This document shows positions 61,098 to 64,000 of a stretch of DNA of 64,000 bases, piece after piece. Position numbers and translations under genes: made by a program. The stretch lies in NCBI RefSeq assembly GCF_018873765.1, contig NC_057922.1:9933563-9997562 (forward strand). Reading direction: 5' to 3'. The DNA comes from Telopea speciosissima (Eukaryota; Streptophyta; Magnoliopsida; Proteales; Proteaceae). Below the pieces are notes generated by a model, which was not told the DNA's origin, ran no database searches, and saw only the letters and a list, made by a program, of their open reading frames with translations. Positions within the stretch are counted from its first letter, which is position 1. Every line of letters starts with the position of its first letter.

Positions 61098-61876
61098 CAT
61101 AGTTCGAAATCTCGGCCGAAACCACTAAGATTTTGCAAAATATTTTGGTTTCAACAATGGTCAAAACGAAACTGGGAGCGAGTAACGACTCAATAAGAAT
61201 GTAGAGTTTCAACTGATCGGTTTCAACTCAATCCATTTCATGAGTTTCGAGGGAATTCGCCTGTCAGAGGGGGAAAACTCCAAAATACAAATCACCAACA
61301 TTTCTTGGTGGAACAAAGTGTTGGACACTACTACAACAACGATTTGCCACATTTGAGCAAATTTGTGAGATTCAAACTTAGAGGTAGTCGGGTAACCCTT
61401 TTTCCCCAAAGGTTTTGAGCCTTCCCGGAACTCTATATGGTACTAAAATAGAGTTGGAAGAACAGTTTCGTAGGGGTGTTTTAACCTTTGTTGTACACTT
61501 GTACTTGTAAAACTTTGACATTGTGTAATGCTAAATGGTTTTTCTTCATTCCTAATGCATATTATAGTTATTTTCATTGAATTTTATATGTTCTAATACT
61601 AAATTAAGTGTAGAATAGACTATATTTGAGAAAGTATACAGTAGAGTAAGACATACACTACCAATTGGGTTTTTTTTTTATGATTTAAAAATTATAATAT
61701 GTTTAGAAATTCTTAATTAAGGGTTCCCTGAAGTTTCAGGCCAAAATATAGCCATTTGACGACCAAAATGGCTAAACAAAATGACAAGCCGAAAGATGCA
61801 GAGTTTCGGTCAAATTTCGGTCGAACCCCGAAATATTTCAGTTTCGACCAGGGTTGAAATCGAAATCTCGAACCTT
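61098..61876. mobile_element. Mutator-like small TIR element
   Basis: The left end CATAGTTCGAAATCTCGG and the reverse of the right end, AAGGTTCGAGATTTCG, are imperfect inverted repeats. The interior repeats GTTTCAAC / GTCGAAACTGAAA words. AAGGAAAAT lies on both sides (61089-61097 and 61877-61885), a 9-bp duplication, although the flank is a simple A/G repeat that could match by chance. No coding capacity. Confidence 0.55.
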
Positions 61877-61885
61877 AAGGAAAAT

Positions 61886-62339
61886 AACGTTGAATTCAAC
61901 CTAAGATGTACACATTCTCAGCATATCAAAATATGAAGCAAAAGCTTCTAAATACCAACAATCACCTTGTTCAATCGAGCACTAAAAAAGAAGAATGACA
62001 TGATAATTTTCCTCTCTCCCTATTCTTTTTTTTTTTTTGGTAAAGATTCCTCTCTCCCTATTCAACACAAGATATGTGTTCAGCTACATTCTGGATTTTG
62101 CATAACCAAGATGAAGCCCCAAAATCTTAGAATGATCACAATTTGGTTTTTCATCACTTCTAGAGCCAAGGCTCTACAAAGTCTTGCAATGGGATTATCA
62201 CATTCGCATGCAGGTTTGCTTATCGTTCTCTGATATAGACAGAAAGTCCGCATGTGATTATCCGTAGGAAATCTCAATGAAATGTATAAAAAAAATTATG
62301 TATAATTGCATATGACATACATATTCATTTACATTTAGT
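61886..62339. other. spacer without a recognised gene
   Basis: AT-rich; includes a T run at 62028-62039 with a nearby repeated CCTCTCTCCCTATTC word (62010 and 62049). Confidence 0.4.
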
Positions 62340-62479
62340 GTTTAAGATGAAGAGTCCGATGCCGCTACCACCTCCACCCACCCGATACTACCAATGCTCT
62401 CAATGCACTCCCCAAGAAGGTTAGTAATCTCTTGTACAATGTAAGGTGACGTTAGTAATAGTTACTAGAACGATGATGA

Positions 62480-63140
62480 CAACAATGATGCAATGAATCA
62501 GGGATTGTCGAAGGAGCTGGTGCAACAACTGAAGGAGGTGATGGGGAGTGGTGGACAAGAGGCAGCCCTATGTCAACATGGAGGTAGCGGTGGCGGCGGA
62601 GAGGAAGAAGCAGCAGCAACAGAGTTGAAAGAAGAAGGTGGCGTCAACGAAGAGTAGTAGTACTACTACTGGGGACAAGAAGAAATGAAGGAAGATGCGG
62701 GGGACGATGATTAAGAGAAAGGCAGAGTGGAGAGGCGGCGGGAGCACCCGTTCATCATCATAGAGCCTGGTGAGGTGGCTCACGGAAAGAAGAATGGCGT
62801 CGATTATCTCTTCTACCTCTAAGAGAAGTGCTACGATTTTTTGAATGCCCCTGCCAAGGTATTCATTCATTCTATCAATCTTTTCATCCCCTCCTCTCCA
62901 ACAGACCTCATCCATCCGTCTGCCTAATCTAATCTATTATTGTGTAGATCCTGTCGGCATCGGAGAGGACCTACCTGAGGATTACGAGACTGGTTACCAA
63001 CGATGAATCCAAAGCAGAGGAGTAAAGCTGGCATTTGACTTCATCTGACGCCGTTGCCTAGGCCATACAGCATCAATATCTCAGCGGAGAGACCTTCCAT
63101 TCCCTGGATTGGCTTCATAAAGCTGGTAGCTCAGTTTGGC
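62480..63140 (+). pseudogene. Decayed gene-like fragment, family not recognised
   Basis: The DNA is GC-richer than its surroundings and codes, in shifted frames with stops, for stretches that look like protein: [18 protein letters not shown] and VDYLFYL, then stop, then EKCYDFLNAPAK. A GTATTC donor-like and TGTAG acceptor-like site follow, then ILSASERTYLRITRLVTNDE and later SGETFHSLDWLHKAGSSVWQ before GTGAGG. The stops and frameshifts make it a pseudogene or transposon-captured fragment. I could not name the source family. Confidence 0.4.
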
Positions 63141-63740
63141 AGGTGAGGTCTCGTTCTTTTCCATGTTCACTTGTTGAAAACTACCGATAACAGCTTATTC
63201 CAATTGAATAGCGTTCATAAGCTAATATGAGTTTATAATGGAATCTTCTTGTCACTATTACATTCGTTAAAGTTATGCTTGAATCCAAATTATTGGTTTT
63301 TGATATCTAATCGTGTGGTTCCATGTATGCAGGTTCTAGCTCTTGTTCCTCCTGTAAGGAAGAAGAAGGATCTCCCTACTCTGGGAAGGGTCAGTCAGGG
63401 CCAGCCCATGCCAGCCCGATCTCGGGATTTCAGGGCCAGCCTGGGCCCGGCCAGGCCGGCAGGCCTGGGCTGAGCTAAGGGGATCCAGGATTGAGCTGGA
63501 GTTTTTAAAAAACCTGGCCTAGACTGGCTCGGTTGCACTCCTAATAAAAGGTAAATGATTGGAAAAATTCTTAAGGATTCTAATGGCAAATCAATAGAGT
63601 AATAGATTACGTGAAGAGAGAAATTTTTATGGTATGAATTTCATAAGAAATAAAAAAATAACCAGCACCACAATGAAAAGGGAACTTAGACTCAATGTAA
63701 CCATGATGCCAGCACAAGCACTAGGTTCTGGACTTTGGTA
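63141..63740. other. spacer with a possible hAT relic
   Basis: Around 63385-63550 is a GC-rich stretch of GGCCAGCC and GGCCTGGGC words ending in GCACTCCTAATAAAAGG, similar in style to the sub-terminal DNA of the 22979-28243 hAT element. No ends were defined and no gene is seen. Confidence 0.35.
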
Positions 63741-63868
63741 GACTAAAATATAGTTGTCAAGGCGTCGGCTAGACGACCAAGGCGCCTGGATACCTAGGTA
63801 TCGGCGTATCGCCTTGCATCCAAGCCCCCTCCAATGCCATAGGTCACCTAGACGTTGTGACAACCATG
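63741..63868. mobile_element. Small MITE-like element
   Basis: TAGTTGTCAAGGCGTC on the left faces ACGTTGTGACAACCA on the right. GACTAAA occurs just outside both ends. The interior holds GGCGCCTGGATACC and CGCCTTGCAT words common in this type of plant MITE. Confidence 0.5.
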
Positions 63869-64000
63869 GACTAAAGAAAGAAAAACTTCAAATATTTAAG
63901 AGCTTTCAAAAATAAATTACCGCTTAAGAAGAAAATAAACCATAGTAGATGGCTTTTTTTTGGCCCTTCTTTCATTATAGAATGATAGAAAAAGCTTAAG

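Noticed and set aside
62568-62915. Minus-strand 115-aa open frame
   Set aside because: It is antisense to the better protein-like blocks on the plus strand and is dominated by Leu/Phe/Val from GAA-rich complement.

Overview
This is nuclear DNA from a flowering plant. The genes have spliced exons, the spacers are AT-rich and full of plant-type transposons (Ty1/copia, L1-type LINE, Mutator-like, hAT, TRIM, AU-SINE-like), and the gene families are plant-specific. The gene complement suggests a eudicot or other non-grass angiosperm; I cannot name the species. I saw no tRNA, rRNA or CRISPR.

Layout. 1-3064: a decayed Ty1/copia element on the minus strand, cut by the left edge. 3978-5457: a Mutator-like element with a 9-bp target duplication that carries the 3' part of a mitochondrial dicarboxylate/uncoupling carrier gene (a broken fragment). 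About 5570-7600: a second TIR element with roughly 370-bp inverted ends and a TRIM retrotransposon nested inside. 8501-21032: a tandem array of three COMT-type O-methyltransferase genes on the minus strand. The outer two are intact four-exon genes. The middle one has a 2-bp frameshift and two MITEs around exon 3. A promoter-like relic at about 12090-12390 hints at a lost fourth unit. 16527-17830: another Mutator-like element. 22979-28243: an hAT-like element with an exact 8-bp target duplication, containing an L1-type LINE and a second hAT-like element. 30773-31963: an intact ACC oxidase gene of the Arabidopsis ACO5 type (+). 32765-35213: a probable solo LTR. 36727-55504: a complete eight-exon chloroplast NAD kinase 2 gene (-), about 18.8 kb long because one intron is about 12.5 kb and holds a full-length copia element, a small LTR element and other repeats. 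57686-60683 and beyond: the 3' exons of a BRCT-domain gene like Arabidopsis MEI1/TopBP1 (-); its 5' part is not found before the right edge. 61098-64000: a Mutator-like element, a decayed gene-like fragment and a small MITE.

The host genes do not form a pathway. The O-methyltransferase array is a typical specialised-metabolism cluster built by duplication. ACO5, NADK2 and MEI1 are conserved single genes; ACO5 and MEI1 are, as I recall, neighbours in Arabidopsis, so this half looks like an ancient syntenic block inflated by transposons. I found no clearly new biological system. The most unusual structures are the giant NADK2 intron, the degenerate phosphatase-like domain in NADK2, the gene-carrying Mutator-like element and the mosaic history of the methyltransferase array. 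Exon limits were read by eye from splice signals and from family knowledge.
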